Assembly (NCBI GenBank): GCA_017438865.1
Contig: JAFRUN010000018.1
Location: 1 to 49,365 of the forward strand
Length of the DNA stretch: 49,365 bases
Direction: 5' to 3'
From: Clostridia bacterium
GTDB taxonomy: Bacteria; Bacillota; Clostridia; Christensenellales; CAG-138
The number at the start of each line of letters is the position of its first letter. Position 1 is the stretch's first letter. Positions 41,167 through 48,672 of the stretch are shown here, one piece after another. The notes beneath the pieces were generated by a model. It searched no databases. It was not told the origin of the DNA and saw nothing but the letters and a program-made list of their open reading frames with translations. A program made the translations under genes and the position numbers.

Positions 41167-42652
41167 TCAAACATCCGCCATTGCCTCCAAGGTTTGGAGC
41201 TTGTGCAATCCACTGCGCGACGACGGCGTATCCTACGGGGATTATCTGGAGCAGTTGACGTATCTGATCTTCTTGAAGATGGCAGACGAGTACGCCAAGG
41301 AGCCCTATAACCTCGATATGGGCATACCGGAGGGCTTTACCTGGGCGGACATGAACACGCTGAAAGGCGCGGAGCTCGAAGCCCAGTACAAAGCGACGCT
41401 GGAAACGCTCGGTGAAAAGGGTGGCATCCTGGGCAGGATCTTCAAGGGCGCCGTCAACAAGATCAACAACATCGCCATCTTCTACCGCGTCGTGCAGATG
41501 ATCGACAGGGAGAACTGGGTTTCCATGGCTTCCGACGTCAAGGGCGTGATTTACGAGGAACTTCTGCAAAAGAACGCAGAGGACATCAAGAGCGGCGCAG
41601 GGCAATACTTCACACCGCGTCCGCTGATCCGTGCAATGGTAGAGTGCATCCGTCCGGAACCGATGAAAACGATCGCGGATCCTTGCTGCGGCAGCGGCGG
41701 CTTCTTCCTCGCGGCGCAGGCGTTCCTTGCCGATCCGACGCACTATCAGTTGGATCGAGAGCAGAAGGAGTTCCTGAAAAAAGAGACGTTCTACGGCAAC
41801 GAGATCGTCGCAGCGACGTACAAGACAGCGCTGATGAACCTGTTCCTGCACAACATCGGCGATATTTACAGCAACAATGTGCCGATCGCGTTCGGCGATG
41901 CGCTGCTGATGGATCCGGGTTATCGCGTGGACTACGTGATGACAAATCCGCCCTTCGGCAAAAAATCATCGATCACGCTCACGAATGAGGAAGGCGAGCA
42001 GGAGGATGAGGATCTTGTCTATAACAGAACTGACTTCTGGACGACGAGCTCGAACAAGCAGTTGAATTTTGTGCAGCACATCAACACGATTCTGAAAGCC
42101 ACCGGGAAGGCGGCAGTCGTAGTGCCGGATAACGTGTTGTTCGAGGGCGGCGCCGGTGAAACCGTGCGCAGAAAGCTGTTGGACACGACGGATCTGCATA
42201 CGATCCTGCGCCTGCCCACCGGTATTTTCTACAAGCCTGGCGTCAAAGCAAACGTGATCTTCTTCGACAAGCGGCCGGCGTCGCCCGAGCGACAGACGAA
42301 GGAAGTCTGGATCTACGATCTGCGCACCAATATGCATTTCACCCTGAAGCAGCATCCGATGAAGGACGAGGATCTTGTGGATTTCATTCGCTGCTATCAT
42401 CCGGAGAATCGGCACGAGCGCAGGGAGACGTATTCAGAGCAGAATCCGGACGGACGTTTCCGCAAATTCGACGTCGAGCGCGACATCCTCACGCGGGACA
42501 AGACGAGCTTGGACATCTTCTGGATCAAGGACAAATCGCTTGCCGATCTGGATAATCTACCCTCGCCGGACGAGCTTGCAGCGGACATCATCGAAAACCT
42601 CCAGAGCGCTCTGCAGAGCTTTTCCGAACTGCAGGCGCAGTTGAAGGGATAA
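41159..42652 (+). CDS. hsdM: Type I DNA methyltransferase, M subunit
   Basis: Adenine-N6 methyltransferase subunit of the type I complex, 497 residues. SAM-binding motif ADPCCGSGGFF (motif I, residues about 178-188) and catalytic motif IV NPPFGKK are intact, with the helical N-terminal domain in front. It overlaps the preceding membrane gene by 8 nt. It is GC-rich, like hsdR. The order R-S-M with other genes between departs from the usual M-S-R and R-M-S. Confidence 0.95.
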   Translation: MIDQTSAIASKVWSLCNPLRDDGVSYGDYLEQLTYLIFLKMADEYAKEPYNLDMGIPEGFTWADMNTLKGAELEAQYKATLETLGEKGGILGRIFKGAVNKINNIAIFYRVVQMIDRENWVSMASDVKGVIYEELLQKNAEDIKSGAGQYFTPRPLIRAMVECIRPEPMKTIADPCCGSGGFFLAAQAFLADPTHYQLDREQKEFLKKETFYGNEIVAATYKTALMNLFLHNIGDIYSNNVPIAFGDALLMDPGYRVDYVMTNPPFGKKSSITLTNEEGEQEDEDLVYNRTDFWTTSSNKQLNFVQHINTILKATGKAAVVVPDNVLFEGGAGETVRRKLLDTTDLHTILRLPTGIFYKPGVKANVIFFDKRPASPERQTKEVWIYDLRTNMHFTLKQHPMKDEDLVDFIRCYHPENRHERRETYSEQNPDGRFRKFDVERDILTRDKTSLDIFWIKDKSLADLDNLPSPDELAADIIENLQSALQSFSELQAQLKG

Positions 42653-42707
42653 GACGGATGGTTGCAGGATGGAAAATAAAACAATATTTGCGAATCGAAA
42701 TTGAGAA

Positions 42708-42773
42708 CTAATAGAGGCTATCCGCCTCATTCGGGTACGGACGTTAAGTGCCTGTCTGCGTTTCGTGCCGTTA
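42708..42773. repeat. Dispersed repeat, partial copy (right part)
   Basis: Aligns with the right part of the full copy at 48412-48604 (about 48545-48604): shared blocks include CGGACGTTA-GT-CCT and a TTCGTGCC-like end. It lies between hsdM and a gutted ATPase gene, so it is a possible insertion or recombination scar. Confidence 0.6.
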
Positions 42774-42906
42774 TTCTAAACCGAACTTTTTTCGGAAACA
42801 GAATGTCGACCATCAGGCAAAAAAGCGCACAGCCGCTATTGATAGCATGAAATAGTTAGGTTAAAATATAGTTGACTTCATTTTAACGTCAAAAAGGAGC
42901 GGAATT

Positions 42907-43470
42907 ATGATCTATATCCGTCGTGAACTGGAACGCAAGTTTTTGCGTATGAGTGAGGCATTCAAGGCGGTCATGGTGGTCGGTGCGAGACAGGTCGGCA
43001 AAGATCTTATATGTTTTCAATAAAGAATTAACAGCCAATCAAAAACGCTCCCGAACCGGGAGCGTTTCTTGTTCTAGGTAACGGATTCGATGGACCGGGT
43101 GCGGAATACGCGATCGGGACATGGTAGGCGTTTAGTTCTTCAGACGACAATAAGACTCAAAAATGCTCGCATTACTTAGTGATGTTTCTTTGGGGTGTTT
43201 CTTGTCATGTTTTTACGGAAAGCTGTTCCTCGTCCGGTAAAACGAAAAATACAAAACAAAATATCAGAAATTATTAAAACAAAAGTGCAGAAAAAACTAA
43301 AATAGAAGTTGCGAAATAATAAATAAGAGCCGGATCGCAAACTGCTGCGCGCGTTTTCCGTTTTGAAAGAAACCGAAAAGCACGTCGGACACGGCGGTAT
43401 TGTCTGCATGACGGATGTGCCGCTTCCGATTGACGAAAATAACAGCTTTATTCCGTCGAATATCATATGA
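42907..43470 (+). pseudogene. Gutted AAA (DUF4143-type) ATPase
   Basis: Two ends of one gene remain. The N-terminal piece (42907-43023, 38 codons) has a perfect start of this ATPase family and reaches the P-loop GARQVGK, then a stop. The C-terminal piece (43327-43470) reads HVGHGGIVCMTDVPLPIDEN and ends with a stop, as in family tails. The roughly 300 bases between hold a repeat copy and no ATPase code. An 8-bp pair GTTAAAAT / ATTTTAAC (42860-42887) and a strong RBS precede it. Non-functional. Confidence 0.75.
43033..43110. repeat. Dispersed repeat, partial copy (left part with hairpin)
   Basis: Contains the hairpin AAACGCTCCCG / CGGGAGCGTTT (43043-43067) and the segment CGATGGACCGG. It aligns with the left part of the full copy at 48412. 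It sits inside the deleted ATPase gene. The minus-strand reading resembles PHPVHRI, matching the other copies. Confidence 0.65.
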
Positions 43471-43530
43471 GAGAAGATTCCTTATCCAGGTAAATCTGAC
43501 AGTATTTCACACTTTTGCAATTTGCCGGAG

Positions 43531-43565
43531 AAAAACGCCTCCGAGCCGATGTGGTTCAGAGGCGT
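43531..43565 (-). terminator. Terminator of the radical SAM cluster
   Basis: Minus strand: GACGCCTC pairs with GAGGCGT, followed by TTTTTC. It lies 14 nt beyond the oxidoreductase stop. Confidence 0.75.
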
Positions 43566-43578
43566 CATTTCAATGGGT

Positions 43579-44529
43579 TCAGTCCATCACCACGACTATC
43601 TTTCCGTCTACTCCTTTTTCTTGCGCTTTGATGGCCTGCTTTATGTCTGAAAACTTAAAGGACGCTCCTATAAAAGGCGTAATGCTGTGCTCGTCGATAA
43701 ACGCAAAAATCTTGTTTAAGGTTTCCTGCGTGGGATAGTTCGAAAAGAATCCTGTGAGATAACATCCGTTCGGTATTTCCTTTATCGGATCAAATCCGTT
43801 CAGATAGTATTCTCCGCCTAAAATTCCGGTATGACAAACGATTCCTCCGTGGTATAGATGTCTGAGGGAATTTCTAATGGTCTTCGGACCGACAAGCTCC
43901 AATATCTTATTTGCGTAAAACCCATCCGGTAATGTGTTTGCAGGATCAAGGATAGCTTCACAGCCAAGATTCGTAATCAGATGCATTTTTTCTCTTTTAT
44001 GCGTGGTGCCATATACCTTGCACCCGAGAGCCTTCGCGATTTGCATGGCGGCATAACCCAGCGCGGAAGTAGCGCCTCTGATAAGCAGTATATCGGATGG
44101 CTGAAGGTTCAGGCATTCAAACAAGGAACCCCATGCCGTAAAAAAGGTCTCCGGAATCGCTGCAAGGTGTTCCGCATCGAGGTTAGAAGAAATGTGAAAC
44201 ACTTTCTGCACAGGCAGGATGGCGTATTCTTCATAGGAACCGTTAAAATTCCTTCCGAGTCCGCCCATCAGAGAACAGACCAGATCGCCTTTTTCAAAAC
44301 CGTCGTCAAGAGAATCCTCAACGATTCCTACGCATTCAATACCCGGTACGATCGGCTTTTTGATATAATCCGCACGAATTTCATTGACGCGAAGCACGAG
44401 CTCCGAATGATTCATGCCAAAGGCTAATATCTTTACGAGTATCCACCCTTTTCTTGCTTTCGGCATTTCGAGCTCTTCAAGGACAATATCGTCACTGTTG
44501 GTAACATCCTTTAAGACTACAGCTTTCAT
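43579..44529 (-). CDS. MDR-family NAD(P)-dependent oxidoreductase
   Basis: A 316-residue medium-chain reductase resembling quinone oxidoreductase or enoyl-reductase-type enzymes. The GroES-like half shows GIECVGIVEDS and the Rossmann half the dinucleotide motif IRGATSALGYAAMQIAK (a G-A-x-S-A-x-G type loop). The four structural-zinc Cys are absent, so a zinc-free reductase. It overlaps the radical SAM gene by 4 nt (ATGA), so translation is coupled. Likely a partner in modification or reduction of the neighbouring peptide product. Confidence 0.88.
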   Translation of the reverse strand: MKAVVLKDVTNSDDIVLEELEMPKARKGWILVKILAFGMNHSELVLRVNEIRADYIKKPIVPGIECVGIVEDSLDDGFEKGDLVCSLMGGLGRNFNGSYEEYAILPVQKVFHISSNLDAEHLAAIPETFFTAWGSLFECLNLQPSDILLIRGATSALGYAAMQIAKALGCKVYGTTHKREKMHLITNLGCEAILDPANTLPDGFYANKILELVGPKTIRNSLRHLYHGGIVCHTGILGGEYYLNGFDPIKEIPNGCYLTGFFSNYPTQETLNKIFAFIDEHSITPFIGASFKFSDIKQAIKAQEKGVDGKIVVVMD

Positions 44530-45566
44530 TCCTCAACCTCCATCCAGCACTGCGGATCTGCATCGTACATATTATGTGTGTATCCGTAGGTGACGGACGG
44601 ACAGCCGCGGCAGTATGCTTTCAGCTTACATTTGCTGCATTTTACAAACTTATCATACTGCCTGTATTCATCAAATTTGGTTGAAGTCCACAGGTCATAC
44701 AGGCTTTCTTCCATCACCGAACCGATCTCTGATTCCATTCTTCGACAGGCATAGACCGATCCCGTCGGGAGGATCGTCACGTGGTTACGCCCGCAATTAC
44801 AACCATCCACAATGGCATTGGAAGGAAGTGTCTCATCCGGGTAGAACAATCCTTTTTCGTATTGATATAAAGTCCACAGATGATCCTTTAGCTGGTAAGT
44901 TGTTTTAGAGTCTTTGTGTGCTGTGTAACGCTCGCAGCACTCGTCCAGATATGCCCTGTACTCCTGAGGGGTCATATGAATATCAGGATCATATGCCTTT
45001 TCAATGCTCGTCGGACAATAGCGCCCAACCGCATATACATCAACGCCGAGTTCATCGACCAAATCTATCAGGGCAGGAATCTCCTTGCAGTTTGTTTTGG
45101 AAACGGTAGACATGACCGCCGCCCACATTCCTGACTCCTTAATGAGCTTGATTGCCTCAAGCGTAGCCCTGAAGCTGCCCGGTTTACGAAACATATCGTG
45201 CGTTTCTTCCAAACCGTCAAGAGAGACCTGATATTTTACACAGCCAAGGTCATGCAATCTTTTGCAGACGTCCGCACTCAGATGGAACGGATTCCCCATA
45301 ATGCAGAAACGCAGCTCTTTTTCATGAAAATATGCAAGCAACCTCCAGAAGTCCGGATGAAGGATCGGATCGCCGCCCGTAAGATAGATATATGGTGCTC
45401 TGTTGATTCTGTCGCAGAAGTCGATGATCTGATCTGTGACATGAACCATATCATCAAAGGGCATTGAAATCAATGCGGGGTGCCCTTCAGAAAAAATATA
45501 ACAATGCTTACATCGCTGGTCGCAGATATCAGTGATGTGCCATTGGATTGCAAAATAACTCTTCAT
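44526..45566 (-). CDS. Radical SAM/SPASM peptide maturase (ACGX-type system)
   Basis: A 346-residue radical SAM enzyme. C15-x3-C19-x2-C22 (CDQRCKHC) binds the [4Fe-4S] cluster that cleaves SAM; TGGDP (about 62-66) is the GGEP-like motif. A C-terminal SPASM domain (Cys from about 256 to 340, e.g. CNCGRN, CSKCKLKAYCRGC) binds auxiliary clusters. No N-terminal RRE was recognised. This fits the radical SAM/SPASM proteins known as the ACGX system, here next to an ACGT-repeat peptide. ATG 45566; its RBS GAGAGG lies in the attenuator hairpin. Confidence 0.9.
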   Translation of the reverse strand: MKSYFAIQWHITDICDQRCKHCYIFSEGHPALISMPFDDMVHVTDQIIDFCDRINRAPYIYLTGGDPILHPDFWRLLAYFHEKELRFCIMGNPFHLSADVCKRLHDLGCVKYQVSLDGLEETHDMFRKPGSFRATLEAIKLIKESGMWAAVMSTVSKTNCKEIPALIDLVDELGVDVYAVGRYCPTSIEKAYDPDIHMTPQEYRAYLDECCERYTAHKDSKTTYQLKDHLWTLYQYEKGLFYPDETLPSNAIVDGCNCGRNHVTILPTGSVYACRRMESEIGSVMEESLYDLWTSTKFDEYRQYDKFVKCSKCKLKAYCRGCPSVTYGYTHNMYDADPQCWMEVEE

Positions 45567-45573
45567 ACTAAAA

Positions 45574-45624
45574 AACGCCTCTCGATAAAAACAAAGGCGT
45601 CAACTCGTCCGGAATTGACGCCTT
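45574..45624 (-). promoter_or_regulatory. Attenuator with competing hairpins between peptide and maturase
   Basis: On the minus-strand transcript, 9 nt after the peptide stop codon: hairpin 1 pairs AAGGCGTCAA with TTGACGCCTT (10 bp, 11-nt loop). Hairpin 2 pairs the ACGCCT of that second arm with AGGCGT further on, followed by TTTTTTAG, an intrinsic terminator. The arms share bases, so only one can form. GAGAGG, the maturase RBS, lies in hairpin 2. This suggests controlled read-through or RBS access, inferred from structure only. Confidence 0.65.
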
Positions 45625-45630
45625 GCTTCT

Positions 45631-45822
45631 TTACTTTGCTTCCGGATCTTTTGTTCCGCAAGCAGGTGCGGGTTCTGGATCTTTCGTACCGCAAGCAGGT
45701 GCAGGTTCCGGATCTTTTGTCCCACAAGCAGGCGCCGGATTAGGATCAGCAGTTCCGCAGGCAGGTGCCGGAGTCGGATCTGCAGTTCCGCAAGCGGTGC
45801 TTGCAACCTTTTCATCAAACAT
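45631..45822 (-). CDS. ACGT-repeat RiPP precursor peptide
   Basis: A 63-residue peptide: short leader MFDEKVAST, then five repeats of 11 residues, ACGT-[AK]-D-P-[TNE]-P-A-P. Cys residues are at 11, 22, 33, 44 and 55, exactly 11 apart. The final repeat ends in DPEAK. Strong RBS GAGGAGG 8 nt before the ATG. It fits the ACGX-repeat peptides that accompany radical SAM/SPASM maturases. The Cys-Gly-Thr units are probable modification sites (thioether or other), but the chemistry is not shown here. No leader-peptidase or exporter gene lies nearby. Confidence 0.85.
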   Translation of the reverse strand: MFDEKVASTACGTADPTPAPACGTADPNPAPACGTKDPEPAPACGTKDPEPAPACGTKDPEAK

Positions 45823-45917
45823 GGCGTTTTCCTCCTCTCAAAGATTCTATTGATATTTTATCGAAATGCCGGAATAAAAGCACCGGTCAAATATAGACTA
45901 TGAGTCGGATTTTGTGG

Positions 45918-45923
45918 TATAAT
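45918..45923 (+). promoter_or_regulatory. -10 element of the TetR gene, divergent region
   Basis: TATAAT (45918-45923), 30 nt before the TetR ATG, with AAGGAG as RBS. A GACT-ATG-AGTC palindrome (45896-45906) overlaps the expected -35 region and may be an operator shared with the divergent peptide gene. Inferred only. Confidence 0.45.
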
Positions 45924-45953
45924 CAGTACAACTGCACATAAGGAGTTTCTTCC

Positions 45954-46535
45954 ATGAGTGAATATAAAGAAGCCAGAGAGCGCACGAAGGCTAAGATCGA
46001 AGATGCTTATTGGGATCTGATGGTAAAAAACGAGCGGATAACGGTAAAGAAAATCATTGAGAAGGCTGGTATTCACAAGTCCACGTTTTATTTTTACTAT
46101 GAATGGGTCGACGATGTTCTGACAGAAATAAAAACAAGGATGATGAATCTTCTTGTCTCTGCGATTGAGAGCAAAAATCGAGATAAGGGCGACTTTCAGC
46201 AGGTCATGATTGAAATGCGAAAGATGTTCCAGGAGAATCGAAAGTATCTCGTCCCTTTGGTTTTAGAGCAGCGCGGCGGGGAGTTTGCCGTAAACTATCG
46301 AGAATACATCAAAGAACATTTTGCAGAAGATATCGGTTTGGATTACAAAACAGGCAATGATGTAAAAAATGATGTGGCAAATTGTGTTCTGGCCGGATTG
46401 GTGGAAATCATGCTGTATGAGCTGTCCAGTGAAATAATCCCCGATGAGTTCACCTATAAGATCGGTGACGGCATTATTAAAAAAGGCGTTGCACGGACAT
46501 TAAATGAAGATTTGAATATTAAGTTTGGGAAGTAA
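45954..46535 (+). CDS. TetR/AcrR-family regulator
   Basis: A 193-residue repressor: N-terminal HTH (about residues 10-52, with ITVKKIIEKAGIHKSTFYFYY) and a helical ligand domain (about 70-190). AAGGAG precedes the ATG. It is divergent from the peptide gene, so it probably controls the radical SAM cluster; its ligand could be the product or an unrelated signal. Confidence 0.9.
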   Translation: MSEYKEARERTKAKIEDAYWDLMVKNERITVKKIIEKAGIHKSTFYFYYEWVDDVLTEIKTRMMNLLVSAIESKNRDKGDFQQVMIEMRKMFQENRKYLVPLVLEQRGGEFAVNYREYIKEHFAEDIGLDYKTGNDVKNDVANCVLAGLVEIMLYELSSEIIPDEFTYKIGDGIIKKGVARTLNEDLNIKFGK

Positions 46536-46548
46536 GCGCCGTGTTATC

Positions 46549-46662
46549 GGGAGCGTTTCTTTCTGCTCAATGGATCCAGTTGACCGGGCGCGGCATTTGC
46601 GACCGGAAGACCATGACCTGCGTCCCGAGCAGGATCGGAAGATGGGTTTTTGCGTATTCAGG
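46549..46662. repeat. Dispersed repeat, near-full copy
   Basis: Aligns with 48433-48545 (hairpin right arm, CTCAATGGATCC, TGACCTGCGTCCC, GGATCGGAAGATGGGTTTTTGC). On the minus strand it encodes KTHLPILLGTQV ... PRPVNWIH then stop, almost the same as the 48.4-kb copy (PRPVHRIH). Several differences are synonymous, hinting at a former coding 3' end. Confidence 0.7.
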
Positions 46663-46722
46663 AAGATTCGACACCGCTGCCATATCGGCTGCTGTATAAA
46701 TCCGCGAAATTTCTGTTTCTGC

Positions 46723-46753
46723 TTGACAATTGCTCCGCGGCGTGATATATAAT
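46723..46753 (+). promoter_or_regulatory. Promoter of the trp leader transcript
   Basis: TTGACA (46723-46728), then TATATA at 17-nt spacing (46746-46751), overlapping TATAAT (46748-46753). The leader peptide RBS AAAGGAG follows at 46768. Confidence 0.8.
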
Positions 46754-46781
46754 ATACGATCGTTTCGAAAGGAGTACGGCA

Positions 46782-46868
46782 ATGACGGATCGTATTATGC
46801 GTAATGCATGCGCGGTGTTCGGCTGGCGGTGGCTCAGCCGTTATTTGCCGTGCCCGAACCGGAACTGA
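46782..46868 (+). CDS. trpL: Trp leader peptide
   Basis: A 28-residue leader peptide beginning MTDRIMRNACAV, with Trp-Arg-Trp (Trp codons at 46824 and 46830). It is followed at once by a GC-rich terminator and then trpB. AAAGGAG is 7 nt before the ATG. Ribosome stalling at the Trp codons when tryptophan is scarce would be expected to favour read-through. GGCTCAG (46831-46837) pairs with CTGAGCC (46865-46871), a plausible pause hairpin. Confidence 0.85.
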   Translation: MTDRIMRNACAVFGWRWLSRYLPCPNRN

Positions 46869-46890
46869 GCCGCCGAGTAAAGATGATTGA

Positions 46891-46920
46891 GGCCTCGTCC
46901 GTTTGGGCGAGGCCTTTTTC
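46891..46920 (+). terminator. trp attenuator terminator
   Basis: Stem GGCCTCGTCC / GGGCGAGGCC (10 bp with one G-T) and a TTTT-rich tail (46915-46919). It lies 22 nt after the leader peptide stop and 47 nt before trpB. Confidence 0.88.
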
Positions 46921-46967
46921 ATATCTTCGGCGCCGGCAGAACATCATATCATTGAAAGGAGCAGACC

Positions 46968-48338
46968 ATGGAACAGAAAACGATCCCCTACAAAATCTAT
47001 CTGAACGAATCGGAGATGCCGGAATACTGGTACAATCTCCGCGCGGATATGCCGAAAAAGCCCGCGCCGCTTCTCAATCCCGCAACGCATGAACCCATGA
47101 CGGCGGAGGCGCTCAGAGCCGTGTTCTGCGAAGAACTCGTCGCGCAGGAGCTGGACAGCGATACGCGCATGTACCCGATCCCGCAGGAGATTCGGGATTT
47201 CTACCGCATGTACCGCCCGTCCCCGCTTGTGCGGGCGTACTGTCTGGAGAAAAAGCTCAAAACCCCTGCGAAGATCTTCTATAAATTCGAGGGCAACAAT
47301 ACTTCCGGTAGCCACAAGCTGAACTCCGCCGTGGCGCAGGCATACTATGCAAAGAAGCAGGGACTTAAGGGCGTGACCACGGAGACCGGCGCCGGGCAGT
47401 GGGGCACGGCGCTGTCCATGGCGTGTTCATATTTCGGACTCGACCTAAAGGTCTATATGGTCAAGGTCAGCTATGAACAAAAACCGTTCCGGCGCGAGGT
47501 CATGCGCGTGTACGGCGCATCCGTTACGCCCTCTCCTTCCGACACCACGGAGGTCGGACGAAAGATCCTGACAGAACACCCCGGCACCGGCGGCAGCCTC
47601 GGCTGCGCGATCAGCGAAGCGGTGGAAACGGCGGTCAAGAATCCCGGCTACCGCTATGTGCTCGGCAGCGTGCTCAATCAGGTCCTGCTCCATCAGAGCG
47701 TGATCGGGCTCGAGACCAAAACTGCGCTCGACAAGTACGGAATAAAGCCCGACATTATCATCGGCTGCGCAGGCGGCGGCTCGAACCTCGGCGGTCTGAT
47801 CGCGCCGTTCATGGGAGAAAAGCTGCGCGGTGAGAACGATTACCGCTTCATCGCCGTGGAACCGGCGTCCTGCCCGAGCCTGACGCGCGGCGTGTACGCC
47901 TACGATTTCTGCGACACCGGCATGGTCTGTCCGCTGGCTAAGATGTACACGCTCGGCAGCGACTTCATTCCTGCTCCGAATCACGCGGGAGGGCTTCGCT
48001 ACCATGGCATGAGCCCGGTCCTGTCCGAATTGTACGATGAAGGGCTTCTGGAAGCCGTGAGCGTGCCGCAAACGAAGGTCTTTGAAGCCGCCGAACAGTT
48101 TGCGCGGGTCGAGGGCATTCTTCCGGCACCGGAAAGCAGCCATGCCATCCGCGTCGCGATCGACGAGGCGATCCGCTGCCGCGAAACGGGCGAAGCGAAG
48201 ACGATCGTATTCGGACTCACCGGTACGGGGTACTTTGATCTCGTTGCCTACGAGAAGTTCCACAACGGACAGATGGACGACTATATCCCGACCGACGCGG
48301 AGCTGAACGCTTATGCCGCACGGCTTCCGAAAATATAA
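46968..48338 (+). CDS. trpB: Tryptophan synthase beta chain, TrpB2 type
   Basis: PLP enzyme joining indole and serine to tryptophan, 456 residues. PLP Lys is in SGSHKLNS (about residue 109), with TETGAGQWG and the phosphate-binding loop GCAGGGSNLGG. Length and the N-terminal RPSPLVRA segment match the TrpB2 (TIGR01415-type) group, which works largely as a stand-alone enzyme. No trpA follows. A tryptophan leader peptide and attenuator lie upstream, supporting its role. RBS AAAGGAG before the ATG. Confidence 0.95.
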   Translation: MEQKTIPYKIYLNESEMPEYWYNLRADMPKKPAPLLNPATHEPMTAEALRAVFCEELVAQELDSDTRMYPIPQEIRDFYRMYRPSPLVRAYCLEKKLKTPAKIFYKFEGNNTSGSHKLNSAVAQAYYAKKQGLKGVTTETGAGQWGTALSMACSYFGLDLKVYMVKVSYEQKPFRREVMRVYGASVTPSPSDTTEVGRKILTEHPGTGGSLGCAISEAVETAVKNPGYRYVLGSVLNQVLLHQSVIGLETKTALDKYGIKPDIIIGCAGGGSNLGGLIAPFMGEKLRGENDYRFIAVEPASCPSLTRGVYAYDFCDTGMVCPLAKMYTLGSDFIPAPNHAGGLRYHGMSPVLSELYDEGLLEAVSVPQTKVFEAAEQFARVEGILPAPESSHAIRVAIDEAIRCRETGEAKTIVFGLTGTGYFDLVAYEKFHNGQMDDYIPTDAELNAYAARLPKI

Positions 48339-48411
48339 GAAATAAAAACGATTGTTGAAACTATTGTGCATAGAGCATCAAAGTGATAACCGGTTTACGA
48401 AGAAATATATG

Positions 48412-48604
48412 CCAATCAAAACGCTCCCGATCCGGGAGCGTTTTGCTGTTCAATGGATCCGATGGACCGGACGCGGGAGCTGCTTCCGGGAAACGGTGAC
48501 CTGCGTCCCCAAAAGGATCGGAAGATGGGTTTTTGCATAATCAATTAGATCCGTCTCATATGCGAACGGACGTTAGGTACCTATTTGTCTGGGGTTCATG
48601 CCCC
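48412..48604. repeat. Dispersed repeat, full copy, including the trpB terminator
   Basis: Left: terminator hairpin AAAACGCTCCCG / CGGGAGCGTTTT (48418-48444) that can end trpB transcription. Middle: the block shared with 46549-46662. Right: the block shared with 42708-42773, ending in hairpin TGGGG / CCCCA (about 48591-48605). On the minus strand it encodes RPFAYETDLIDYAKTHLPIL and on to PRPVHRIH, then stop. Upstream reading is stopped by a TAA also found in the 42.7-kb copy. Nature uncertain: relic gene end or mobile RNA element. Confidence 0.7.
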
Positions 48605-48672
48605 AAAGGCTACTCGTTGTCAGCCGTTCTGTATTTCACAAAAAAGCCAGCCATTGTTGGTCGGCTCTGTTT

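Noticed and set aside
45640..45800. 33-bp direct repeats that could be mistaken for a short CRISPR
   Set aside because: The repeats are contiguous in-frame codons of the ACGT peptide with no unique spacers, and no cas genes are present.
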